Assembly (NCBI GenBank): GCA_021815365.1
Contig: JAKAGZ010000008.1
Location: forward strand, 5,894-69,893
Direction: 5' to 3'
Origin: Bacteroidota bacterium
GTDB lineage: Bacteria > Bacteroidota > Ignavibacteria > Ignavibacteriales > Ignavibacteriaceae
Length of the DNA: 64,000 nt
Part shown: positions 36,701 to 43,627 of the stretch, piece after piece
How positions within the stretch are numbered: position 1 is the stretch's first letter
How the letters are laid out: each line of letters opens with the position of its first letter
The notes under the pieces: generated by a model
What the model was told of the DNA's origin: nothing
Database searches by the model: none
The model's input: the letters and a program-made list of their open reading frames with translations, nothing else
Program-made: the position numbers and the translations under genes

Positions 36701-37330
36701 ATGGGAAAAGTGAAGAGTAATTTTAAGATATTGTTCATTGCTTTGGTTACTGTTTTATTGTCATCCTGTTCAAAGAACTATTCGCCTGAGCAGAAAAAAT
36801 ATATTGCTGAGATAGAAAAATTCAGAAAAGATAAAGACGACTTTATGAAAAATAATTCTGACTCCCCTTTTAACCAGGATCCGAATGCCCGCTTTCATCC
36901 CTTAAAATATTATGATGTTGACCCCGGCTTTGTTTTTAAAAGCAGGCTTCACGAGTATCAACGGAAAGATACTGTGCTGGTCTATGGAACAAAAGGCGAA
37001 GAGAGAAAAGCTGTGCGGTTCGGGTTTGTGAATATTAACTACAAGGACAAAATTTATAAGGTCAATGTTTATAAAAGCTGGACAAAGGACGGCAAAGAAT
37101 ATTATTCGATCTGGTTTACAGATGAAACAACTGGCAAAGATACATACGGCGTCGGCAGATACCTGGACTTTGATTTCAATCCCGATTCTGATTATTTATA
37201 CACCATAGATTTTAACTTAGCATATAATCCTTACTGCGCATACAGTTCAAAATATTCGTGTGCAATACCGACCAAAGAAGATCACATAGCGCTGGCGGTA
37301 GAAGCAGGGGAAAAGAATTTTCATAATTAA
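36701..37330 (+). CDS. DUF1684 lipoprotein
   Basis: 209 residues. A lipoprotein leader ends LLSSCSK. The remainder fits DUF1684: FRKDKDDFMKNNSDSPF near the start, then KYYDVDPGFVFKSRL, GFVNINYKDKIYKVNVYK and the tail NPYCAYSSKYSCAIPTKEDHI, which is the family's cysteine-containing C-terminal signature. Function unknown. It begins 104 bases after mutS and ends 17 bases before aroF, with which it may share a transcript. Confidence 0.88.
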   Translation: MGKVKSNFKILFIALVTVLLSSCSKNYSPEQKKYIAEIEKFRKDKDDFMKNNSDSPFNQDPNARFHPLKYYDVDPGFVFKSRLHEYQRKDTVLVYGTKGEERKAVRFGFVNINYKDKIYKVNVYKSWTKDGKEYYSIWFTDETTGKDTYGVGRYLDFDFNPDSDYLYTIDFNLAYNPYCAYSSKYSCAIPTKEDHIALAVEAGEKNFHN

Positions 37331-37347
37331 ATTTTACGGAGAAAAAA

Positions 37348-38361
37348 GTGGTTGTTGTACTTGAAAAAAATGTTACCCAGGAACAATTAGAAAATATAAT
37401 TAAACACCTGGAAGAATATAATTTTGCGGTTCATAAATCCACAGGCGAAGAGCAGATTGTATTAGGTGCTATTGGCGTTCAGCTGAATTTTGATACGAGA
37501 AAGATTAAAATACTCGAGGGCGTTGCGGAAGTCTACCGCATAACAGAGCCGTTTAAGCTTGCCAGCCGGAGCTTCAAAAAGGAAAATACGGAGATAAAGA
37601 TCAAAGATGTTGTGATCGGCGGCAGCGAAGTTGTTATGATGGCTGGACCGTGTTCAGTTGAAAATGAAGACCAGATTTTTACGATTGCAGAAATTGTTTC
37701 AAAAGCAGGCGCAAAAATTTTAAGAGGGGGAGCTTTCAAGCCCCGCACTTCTCCTTATTCTTTCCAGGGGCTTGGCGAAGAAGGATTAAAGCTGATGCGT
37801 AAAGCTGCCGATAAATATGGGCTTCTTATTATTACTGAAGTGATGGAATCGAGCAATATAGATTTAATAGAAAAGTATGCGGATATCTTCCAGGTCGGTG
37901 CAAGGAACATGCAGAACTTTCCTCTGCTTCGTGATCTTGGAAAAACTACGAAGCCGATCATGCTGAAGAGAGGTTTAGCAGCGACGGTTGAAGACCTTCT
38001 GATGTCTGCAGAATATATTCTCTCAAGCGGCAACAAGGAAGTTATGCTTTGTGAGAGGGGAATAAGGACTTTCGAAACCTATACAAGAAATACTTTTGAC
38101 CTTTCTGCAATTCCTGTTATCCATAAAAGGAGCCACCTCCCGATAATTGCCGATCCATCGCACGCAACAGGGCTGCGCGACAAAGTTCTGCCGATGGCGC
38201 GCGCAGCAGTTGCCGCAGGAGCTGACGGTCTGATGGTCGAAGTGCATCACGAACCTGAAAAAGCTCTCTCCGATGGACCTCAGGCTTTGCTGCCTGAACA
38301 GTTCGCCGAACTTATGATACAAGTAAAAACAATTGCAGAAGTTATTGGAAGAAAGATGTGA
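37348..38361 (+). CDS. aroF: 3-deoxy-7-phosphoheptulonate (DAHP) synthase, type I-beta
   Basis: 337 residues joining phosphoenolpyruvate and erythrose 4-phosphate, the first shikimate step. An N-terminal ferredoxin-like regulatory domain (VVVLEKNVTQEQLENIIKHL) precedes the barrel, which has VMMAGPCSVENEDQI, RGGAFKPRTSPYSFQGLG, VMLCERGIRTFE and PIIADPSHATGLRD. This is the Bacillus/Thermotoga AroF-beta form, usually feedback-controlled. The GTG start follows GGAG by a few bases. tyrA lies about 7.5 kb downstream; the cassette array and a T9SS gene separate them. Confidence 0.95.
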   Translation: MVVVLEKNVTQEQLENIIKHLEEYNFAVHKSTGEEQIVLGAIGVQLNFDTRKIKILEGVAEVYRITEPFKLASRSFKKENTEIKIKDVVIGGSEVVMMAGPCSVENEDQIFTIAEIVSKAGAKILRGGAFKPRTSPYSFQGLGEEGLKLMRKAADKYGLLIITEVMESSNIDLIEKYADIFQVGARNMQNFPLLRDLGKTTKPIMLKRGLAATVEDLLMSAEYILSSGNKEVMLCERGIRTFETYTRNTFDLSAIPVIHKRSHLPIIADPSHATGLRDKVLPMARAAVAAGADGLMVEVHHEPEKALSDGPQALLPEQFAELMIQVKTIAEVIGRKM

Positions 38362-38373
38362 GGTTTAAGTGTC

Positions 38374-38402
38374 GTAGGAGAGGGTTTGAAACCCTCCCCT
38401 AC
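38374..38402. repeat. GTAG...CTAC palindrome after aroF
   Basis: Fourteen-base arms GTAGGAGAGGGTTT and AAACCCTCCCCTAC flank a single G, with one mismatch at the fifth position. A structurally equal element stands at 57465-57493. It could double as an aroF transcription end, but there is no T-run. Confidence 0.75.
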
Positions 38403-38420
38403 AGAAGATTTAATTAAAGT

Positions 38421-38455
38421 AAAGTGCAGCTCACTTTGTAGGTGAGTCTTACTTT
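38421..38455. repeat. Hairpin of the CTCAC/GTGAG family
   Basis: AAAGTGCAGCTCAC (38421-38434) faces GTGAGTCTTACTTT (38442-38455). It is a sister of the 5250-5278 element (shared GTGCxGCTCAC) and of 52430-52481 (shared GTGAGTCT). Confidence 0.6.
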
Positions 38456-38461
38456 TTCTCG

Positions 38462-38620
38462 GGGAGAAGCTTAAATTTTTCTTGATTATCTTTTCGCCAT
38501 TAAATATGTTAAAGATAGAATTTATACTATAGTTTAACAAATCCTAATTTTAGGAATGGTGTTTATCCGCCTGTATTTGGTATGATAAACAAAAAGTGTG
38601 CGTTTTTACAATAGTTAGCG
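38462..38620 (+). repeat. Direct repeat copy 1 (cassette-array leader ending in GTTAGCG)
   Basis: About 159 bases starting GGGAGAAGCTTAAA and ending in the core GTTAGCG (38614-38620). It matches 40776-40932 at roughly 85% by eye, with both copies ending in a GTTRRRY-like recombination core followed by a cassette gene. Likely roles are an attI-like site, or a promoter-bearing leader, of an integron-type array. No integrase is near. Confidence 0.75.
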
Positions 38621-38666
38621 GTAAGCGTAGAGACCGACCAGCAACCAAAATTGACAACAGATTAAA

Positions 38667-39140
38667 ATGAAAATAATGAAGAAACCAATTTTAATAACTT
38701 TGACACTTGTGACAACTTTTTGTCTCGGTTTCGCATTCAAGACAATAACAACAACTAAAAACGAAAATAAAATGAAAAGAGTAACAGGAATTGGGGGCGT
38801 CTTTTTCAAATGCAAAGACCCCAAAAAAGTAACCGAATGGTATCAAAAACACCTCGGTTTAGACACTAATCCATACGGTGCGACATTTGAGTGGTATGAA
38901 AGTCCAGACAGCACAACAAAAGCTCAAACACAATGGACACCATTTGCACAAGACTCAAAATACTTTGACAAGGATTTTATGATAAATTACCGAGTAGAAA
39001 ATTTGGAAGCACTTGTTGAAGAACTGAAGAAAGAAGGTGTAACTATTGTGGACAAAATTGAAACCTACGATTATGGCAAGTTTGTTCACATACTTGACGG
39101 AGAGGGAAACAAAGTTCAGCTTTGGGAAGCAGTTGATTAA
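38667..39140 (+). CDS. Exported glyoxalase/VOC superfamily protein (cassette 1)
   Basis: 157 residues. A hydrophobic leader (ILITLTLVTTFCLGFAFK) suggests export or membrane attachment, unusual for this family. The VOC domain begins VTGIGGVFFKCKDPKKVTEWYQKHLGL and ends YGKFVHILDGEGNKVQLWEA, with the terminal Glu in the metal-ligand position of beta-alpha-beta-beta-beta units. This is one VOC module pair; the substrate (for example a lactone or an antibiotic) is unknown. Two ATGs (38667, 38676) are possible. It is the only gene in its cassette. Confidence 0.88.
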   Translation: MKIMKKPILITLTLVTTFCLGFAFKTITTTKNENKMKRVTGIGGVFFKCKDPKKVTEWYQKHLGLDTNPYGATFEWYESPDSTTKAQTQWTPFAQDSKYFDKDFMINYRVENLEALVEELKKEGVTIVDKIETYDYGKFVHILDGEGNKVQLWEAVD

Positions 39141-39192
39141 TCTTGACAGTAGACAGGCAACACAATATAGATAAACAGGAAGAACGCCTAAC

Positions 39193-39323
39193 CGCTAACA
39201 GCACCTACCCAAAAGGCGGGGTTTCGTGTTCCATAGACAGTTTGGTGGTTGATGGAAATTTAGTTTTTCAAATCAAATTTTGTGGTAAAAGTCCAGCCCT
39301 TCGGGTAGCTGAAAACGTTAGGC
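39193..39323 (+). repeat. attC recombination site, cassette 1
   Basis: The left core CCGCTAAC (39192-39199; a GCCTAAC also sits at 39186) and right core GTTAGGC (39317-39323) bound 131 bases. Inner arms CTACCC and GGGTAG pair, as the L boxes of attC do. The left core is the exact complement of GTTAGCGG at the beginning of the glyoxalase cassette. Confidence 0.75.
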
Positions 39324-39347
39324 GCAAGCAAAACGAAAGGAGCAGCA

Positions 39348-39824
39348 ATGTTAGACAAGCTTTTTCCCCAACGCATCGATAATACGTATCGAGGTCATAA
39401 AACCGCGCTCTGGATCTTCGGATTGGTCGTGGCCCTGAAGATCGCTCAGAGCGTAGCCGTCATCTCTAGCGGCTACTCTACTGCGAGGGACGCCGATGGA
39501 ATCCCGCTTGAATCATTCACATCCGAAGCCGCAAATACGGCGGTGGCACTTTTTGCCCAAGGGTCGCTCTGGCGCCTGACCTTCTGCCTAGCATGTGTAT
39601 TCATATTGGTGTGGTATCGTAGCGCGATACCAATGATGTTTGCACTACTCGTGCTGAACTATCTCGCGGGTGAGCTTATTTTCCAGTTCGTCCCGTTGGT
39701 TCGCATGGGAACACCGCCGGGGCCAATCATAAATCTCATTGCGTTCGCTCTGATGGTCATCGGCTTAGTACTATCGCTACAGGGGCGAGGTGCGCACAGC
39801 CAGTCTGACGTTAGGCAACAATAA
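39348..39824 (+). CDS. Hypothetical membrane protein of foreign composition (cassette 2)
   Basis: 158 residues with four predicted transmembrane helices (ALWIFGLVVALKIAQSVAVIS; TFCLACVFILVWYRS; PMMFALLVLNYLAGELIF; IINLIAFALMVIGLVLSL). The base composition is clearly richer in G and C than the surroundings, and codons such as CTC, GTC and CGC are used freely, so the gene is probably acquired from a different phylum. GGAGCAGCAATG gives a good ribosome site. The last residues (SDVRQQ) are encoded by a GTTAGGC-containing sequence. Function unknown; similar small membrane proteins are common in integron cassettes. Confidence 0.75.
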   Translation: MLDKLFPQRIDNTYRGHKTALWIFGLVVALKIAQSVAVISSGYSTARDADGIPLESFTSEAANTAVALFAQGSLWRLTFCLACVFILVWYRSAIPMMFALLVLNYLAGELIFQFVPLVRMGTPPGPIINLIAFALMVIGLVLSLQGRGAHSQSDVRQQ

Positions 39825-39894
39825 TTCGTCCTTATATTGCTTATCAAGCTAATTATTGTGCTGCAAAAGGCAATCAATAAAGAACTTTGCCTGC

Positions 39895-40025
39895 GCCTAA
39901 CAGCACAAACCATGACACTCCCTTTATTGAAAAGGGTTATTGTGGTCGTTCCACAGCTTTGCTCACAATGAATTTGTCGTTTGATAGTTCGCAAAACGGC
40001 AGCGTTGTTTGCCGAGACGTTATGC
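39895..40025 (+). repeat. attC recombination site, cassette 2
   Basis: The left core GCGCCTAAC (39893-39901) complements GTTAGGCGC at the start of the same cassette (39317-39325). The right core is GTTATGC (40019-40025). Between them the arms GCACAAACC and TTGTTTGC can pair imperfectly. Length 131 bases, in the usual attC range. Confidence 0.72.
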
Positions 40026-40103
40026 TTTATTGCTTTTCTGTCTTAAGGCGGCTGATAATGACTGTAATCGTAGAAAATATCTTTAGTATCTTAAAGGGCA
40101 GTC

Positions 40104-40369
40104 TCATTCGTAGTGTGTCCACATCCGAATAACCTTTACGATGTGTTGTTCTTCCAGGATTTGGTAAACAAGACGATGCTTAATATTGATGCGGCGAGAA
40201 TACGCTCCTGTCAGATCCCGACAAGTTTCTCAAATCGTGGAGGAGTCTGGAAAGGATTGAGTTCAAGGATTTTAAGAAGTTTTTCTGCCTTTGGTCTTAA
40301 TTCAGCAGAAGAAAGTTTTTTTGCGTCTTTTTGAGCCTGTGTAGTGTAAACAAGCGTCCACTTCTTCAC
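40104..40369 (-). pseudogene. YoeB/Txe family toxin, disrupted by a one-base frameshift
   Basis: On the minus strand, starting with GTG at 40369 that overlaps the antitoxin stop (GTGA), the frame reads WTLVYTTQAQKDAKKL ... RFEKLVG and then meets a stop. Restoring one G in the G-run at 40217-40219 continues DLTGAYSRRINIKHRLVYQ and ends VIRMWTHYE, the conserved C-terminus of YoeB mRNA interferases (His-Tyr catalytic end). So the gene is a recent pseudogene or has a sequencing error. It lies inside cassette 3, opposite to the cassette direction, as is common for such toxin cassettes. Confidence 0.85.
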
Positions 40370-40602
40370 CAGGCAAGCTCCGTAGAGCACTTCTCGACCG
40401 GGGTTTTAAGGCCTCGTCTGATTGTTTCACGCATCCTTGGTATCGAGAGAAGATATAATGTTTCCTGTATCGCCTGCCAATCATCAAAGGAGACAAGTAC
40501 ACCAGAGTTCTTTTTTCCAATAATCTGGATTGGTTCGTGGGATCTCTCAGATTCTGATAGGAGTTTGGTAATCTTTATCTTTGTTGTGGTGACTGTTTTC
40601 AT
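40366..40602 (-). CDS. Phd/YefM family antitoxin
   Basis: 78 residues from ATG 40602 (MKTVTTTKIKITKLL), preferable to the longer ORF start at 40629. The sequence EPIQIIGKKNSGVLVSFDDWQAIQETLYLL is the Phd/YefM DNA-binding fold, and the C-terminal tail would wrap the toxin. The stop overlaps the toxin start. It binds and blocks YoeB and represses the operon in known relatives. Since the toxin is frameshifted, this antitoxin may now have no active partner. Confidence 0.9.
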   Translation of the reverse strand: MKTVTTTKIKITKLLSESERSHEPIQIIGKKNSGVLVSFDDWQAIQETLYLLSIPRMRETIRRGLKTPVEKCSTELAW

Positions 40603-40775
40603 TTGGTTATGCCTTATTTTTAATATCAATATAATTGTTTACTGTGACAGAATCAATTAAACAAATCGTGTGATATAGATTAAGATAAATCAGTTCGCTG
40701 AACTTATGAGACATATTAAAGCACCGACTTGTCGGGGCAGAGGTGATAGGAAGGAGAATGTAAAAAAATCCCATT

Positions 40776-40932
40776 GGGAGAAGCTTAAATTTTTCTTGAT
40801 TATCTTTCAGCCATTAAATATGTTGGAGATAGAATTTGCACTATGTTTAACAAATCCTGATTTTAGCAATGGCGTTTATCCGCCAGTATTTGGTATGATA
40901 GATGAAATAGTGCGTTGTTACAAGAGTTAGGC
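40776..40932 (+). repeat. Direct repeat copy 2 (leader of the second sub-array, ends GTTAGGC)
   Basis: 157 bases matching 38462-38620 by about 85%, ending in GTTAGGC at 40926-40932. The stretch just before it (40730-40775, GACTTGTCGGGGCAGAGGTGAT and AAAAAAATCCC) matches the right border of the array near 43533-43585. So the copy forms a right-border/left-border junction. No gene lies in 40630-40968 apart from these repeats. Confidence 0.8.
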
Positions 40933-40968
40933 AAAATTTCCTGGAGAAAATGAAAAGGAGATGAAAAA

Positions 40969-41892
40969 ATGAAAATCTGCGTCTTTGGCGGTGCCGGTTT
41001 TATCGGAAGCCGAGTCGTCAGGTGCTTATTGAGCAGCGGGCACGAGGTGGTTACGCTCGTTCGCAATCAACAGAAAGGAGCTAAGCTTGCCCAACTTGGA
41101 GCGGTCGTTAAAATTGGTGACCTGAAAAATCGAGAAGATGTTCGTTCAGCAATAACTGGAACGGATGTTGTCATTAACCTTGCTGTTCCTTACTACCTTG
41201 GGCGTGTGAACTTAAGGCGGGTGCGGGCGATGGCTGTAGTGTTTATGAGGAATGTCAAGAATGTTGTAGAAGGAGCGCAGAGCGTTGGAAACATTCCAGT
41301 CATCCTTTCCGAGGGCACACCAATATGGGGTGACAGTGGCAAAGGTTGGCATGATGAGACATCCAGGTTTAATCCGATAGATATGGGTAGGATTGGCGAA
41401 TTGTCGACACCCTACACGATGCAGATGCTCGAAAAGGGTGCTCCCATCATCAGAATCATCTCTGGTCTAACTTATGGCAAGGGCAGTTGGTTTGAACATG
41501 TTGTTTACAAATTGATGAAAAAGGGATGGTTCCGTACGTATGGCGATGGAGAGAATATCTACTCACTCGTCTACGTGGATGATGTAGCCGAAGCATACCG
41601 TTTGGCTGTGGAGAAAAAGCCTCTTGGTGAAGCGTTTGCAATCGTTGATGACTGCTCGGTGAAGTTCAAGGACTTTTGTAATTATGTGGCACAAATGATG
41701 GGCAAGCCGCCAGTAAAACCAATGCCCGTCTGGCTGGGTAGAATTTTTTCAGGACAGGTCGTAGTGGAGGAGCTTACGATGAACTGCCGAGTAAAAAACA
41801 CTAAAGCCAAAACACAACTGGGCTGGAACCCAAAGTATCCAACATATAGAGAAGGTATCCCCGCTGCTCTTGCGGAAATTGAGAAATCATGA
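40969..41892 (+). CDS. NAD-dependent epimerase/dehydratase-like protein (cassette 4)
   Basis: 307 residues of extended-SDR type. The N-terminal loop VFGGAGFIGSRVVR binds NAD(P), DVVINLAVPYY and SLVYVDDVAEAYRLAV are family motifs. At the usual YxxxK site the protein reads DMGRIGELSTPY, with no obvious catalytic Tyr-Lys pair, so it may only bind cofactor or act as a non-catalytic isomerase or reductase. AAGGAG precedes the ATG by 8 bases. It starts the second sub-array. No attC is clear after it (an inverted repeat TTGCAGG/CCTGCAA at 41908-41944 may be a decayed one). Confidence 0.82.
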   Translation: MKICVFGGAGFIGSRVVRCLLSSGHEVVTLVRNQQKGAKLAQLGAVVKIGDLKNREDVRSAITGTDVVINLAVPYYLGRVNLRRVRAMAVVFMRNVKNVVEGAQSVGNIPVILSEGTPIWGDSGKGWHDETSRFNPIDMGRIGELSTPYTMQMLEKGAPIIRIISGLTYGKGSWFEHVVYKLMKKGWFRTYGDGENIYSLVYVDDVAEAYRLAVEKKPLGEAFAIVDDCSVKFKDFCNYVAQMMGKPPVKPMPVWLGRIFSGQVVVEELTMNCRVKNTKAKTQLGWNPKYPTYREGIPAALAEIEKS

Positions 41893-41975
41893 TTATCAGA
41901 AAAGTTTGCAGGCAACTTCTTTTATCCGCAGTGCGTACCTGCAAGCATAATAACACAACGACATAAGCATGTAAT

Positions 41976-43226
41976 ATGACAATAAACCTTGACAATTTAA
42001 TCAGACAATATAAATCGGACTCTGAATCGGTTTACAATACTTGGTTTATTAACAACAAGGACAGATTAAAAGCATTTCGTTCCATTAGACGAGGTGTTAA
42101 CCAAGTTGTAGAAGACATCAAAAATGGAAAATTTGGCAATGACTTTAAAGAGACATCATTAGAGTTCGTGCTCACTTGCATAACTGAACAAAAACAAGTT
42201 TTTGAAGGAGCTGCTCATCCTTTTTATTGGAAACCGAAGTTGAGAATTCCAGACATTTATGAAAACGAAAGGAATAAAATTACATTTGGACAGTTTTTAG
42301 AAAATATTTTAAATGCAACAATGGAAGAACAAATAATAAAAGAAATAATTTACTTAGACGAGTTTAAAATTAAAGGATTGGGACCTGCGGTTGCAAGTAT
42401 CATTTATTTTATTCATCCGACAATTATTCTCCCATTCAATACCGCAATTCTTAATGGATTTAACCATTTATTTAAGGACAAAAAGAAATTGGGTTCATGG
42501 AGTGAATATTTAAAAATTCGTGAGGTTCTAATAGATGTAAATAGACAACATAAAAGTGAATTTTCCCTTGACTTAGGAGCAATTGCTGGACTAATGTTCG
42601 AAATTGGCTCTCAAAAATTGCTATTAGGCAATGACGCGTATCTATCGGAACAAGAACGCAAGAAGTTAGAAACATTAATAGTAAAGCGACAAAACGAAAT
42701 TAAGGAAGACAAGCAAGAAGAAAATTTACACACTGAAATGCAGTACCATTTACTGAGAATTGGAACAGCTTTGGGTTATGATGTTATATGTGCCCAAAAC
42801 GACAAATCAAAATCATACAATAATTCTAACTTTTCATTCCTTTGCTTGCCCGACTTTCCGCAAATGAATACAGACAAAGAAACTCAAAATACCATTAAGT
42901 TAATTGACATTCTTTGGTTTCAAAAGGGGACAAACAATATTATCGGTGCTTTTGAAGTAGAAAAAAGCACAAGCATTTATTCGGGTATCCTGCGTCTAAC
43001 TGACCTTGCCTATTCTATCGCAGATGGTGATGAAGTATTTTACATCATTATACCTGACAATAGGGAAAAAGATGTAAGAATGCAACTCACCAGACCATCA
43101 ATAAAAAACATTAAAGTTCCGATTAATTATATTTTATTTTCCGATTTACGACAACATTGTGACGCGCTTTGCAAATTTGGGGATAGTCATCATATACTTG
43201 CGAAAATTGCAAAGACTGTTGCGTAA
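41976..43226 (+). CDS. Putative PD-(D/E)XK-fold nuclease-like protein (cassette 5)
   Basis: 416 residues, no signal peptide. The N-terminal half is helical (SIRRGVNQVVEDI; IKGLGPAVASIIYFIHP resembles a helix-hairpin-helix). The C-terminal half begins LHTEMQYHLLRIGTALGYDVICAQND and continues with LIDILWFQ and IGAFEVEKSTSIYSGILRLTDLAYS. The D...FEVEKST pattern, with preceding conserved E, fits a PD-(D/E)XK restriction-endonuclease-like core, seen in type II restriction-related proteins. Its place in a cassette hints at defence, but that is inference. The stop codon is part of GCGTAAC, the left core of the following attC. Confidence 0.55.
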   Translation: MTINLDNLIRQYKSDSESVYNTWFINNKDRLKAFRSIRRGVNQVVEDIKNGKFGNDFKETSLEFVLTCITEQKQVFEGAAHPFYWKPKLRIPDIYENERNKITFGQFLENILNATMEEQIIKEIIYLDEFKIKGLGPAVASIIYFIHPTIILPFNTAILNGFNHLFKDKKKLGSWSEYLKIREVLIDVNRQHKSEFSLDLGAIAGLMFEIGSQKLLLGNDAYLSEQERKKLETLIVKRQNEIKEDKQEENLHTEMQYHLLRIGTALGYDVICAQNDKSKSYNNSNFSFLCLPDFPQMNTDKETQNTIKLIDILWFQKGTNNIIGAFEVEKSTSIYSGILRLTDLAYSIADGDEVFYIIIPDNREKDVRMQLTRPSIKNIKVPINYILFSDLRQHCDALCKFGDSHHILAKIAKTVA

Positions 43227-43393
43227 CACGGCAGACAATATGCCAGCCGCCAACAAAAAATTGCTGTCAATATTTTTTTGCGAGGCAGACGAGCAAAACG
43301 AAAGTGTGTGTAAGAAATTTACTTTTGTGCACTGCGACAGTAATGAGGAACGAACCCCCCCAAAAATACTGCGGCAATTCCTGACTGTTAAGC
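43221..43393 (+). repeat. attC-like site, cassette 5
   Basis: GCGTAAC at 43221-43227 (including the stop codon) and GTTAAGC at 43387-43393 bound 173 bases; the right core is followed by sequence homologous to the start of cassette 3. The length is at the long end for attC, and the pairing of inner arms is weaker than in the other sites. Confidence 0.5.
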
Positions 43394-43510
43394 TCATTGC
43401 ATTGCTTCTAAAGGCGGCAAATAATAAGTGTAATTGAAGAGAGTATCTTGAGAGTCTTAAAAGACAGTCTCATTCATAGTGCGTCCACATCCGAATAACT
43501 TTTATAATAT
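43388..43510 (-). pseudogene. Remnant of a second YoeB toxin cassette
   Basis: Bases 43388-43510 are homologous to 40020-40147, the start of cassette 3. Reading the minus strand, 43502 to 43470 encodes KVIRMWTHYE plus stop, identical to the toxin C-terminus. The rest of the toxin and its antitoxin are missing; the region changes at about 43510 into the right-border sequence. Confidence 0.75.
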
Positions 43511-43572
43511 TTTGGTCTCCTGATACAGGTGAAAGCCTGACTTGTCGGGGCAGAGGTGATCGACAGAAGAAC

Positions 43573-43610
43573 ATAAAAAAATCCCGTGAGAAGTTTAATT
43601 CTCACGGGAT
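43573..43610 (-). terminator. Strong rho-independent terminator for the DUF5666 gene
   Basis: On the minus strand a 12-bp perfect stem (ATCCCGTGAGAA, 43599-43610 and 43581-43592) with a six-base loop is followed by seven or more T (43575-43581). It starts 18 bases after the stop codon. Confidence 0.9.
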
Positions 43611-43627
43611 ATGAAAGTTGATTTTCC

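Larger units (their letters stand above)
38614..43393 (+). mobile_element. Integron-type gene cassette array without integrase (CALIN-like)
   Basis: Between aroF and a T9SS gene lie five short gene units bounded by GTTRRRY/RYYYAAC cores: GTTAGCG 38614, attC 39193-39323, attC 39895-40025, GTTAGGC 40926 and attC-like 43221-43393. For two cassettes the left core of the attC is exactly complementary to that cassette's own 5' bases (CCGCTAAC with GTTAGCGG; GCGCCTAAC with GTTAGGCGC), as expected for cassettes excised and joined at attC. Gene content is accessory and of mixed composition. No integron integrase is encoded in this window. Confidence 0.75.

Noticed and set aside
39143-39382. 79-residue ORF after the glyoxalase gene
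   Set aside because: It runs through the attC hairpin into the next gene, and the product is low-quality with no recognised feature; the attC explains the sequence.
39810-39861. Extra GTTAGGC core and hairpin (GCAACAATAATT/AATTATTGT) as another attC
   Set aside because: No convincing left core lies 50-150 bases upstream; the cassette 2 attC at 39895-40025 already satisfies the complementarity test. It may be a decayed site.
40331-40660. Plus-strand ORF of 109 residues
   Set aside because: It is antisense to the Phd antitoxin and YoeB toxin, both recognised by motif on the minus strand.
41900-41970. attC between cassettes 4 and 5
   Set aside because: Only an inverted repeat TTGCAGG/CCTGCAA and a weak GACATAAGC are seen; the GCCTAAC expected from the cassette start is missing.
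43159-43437. 92-residue plus-strand ORF at the end of cassette 5
   Set aside because: It overlaps the nuclease-like gene in another frame and continues over the attC-like site; no ribosome site or family.
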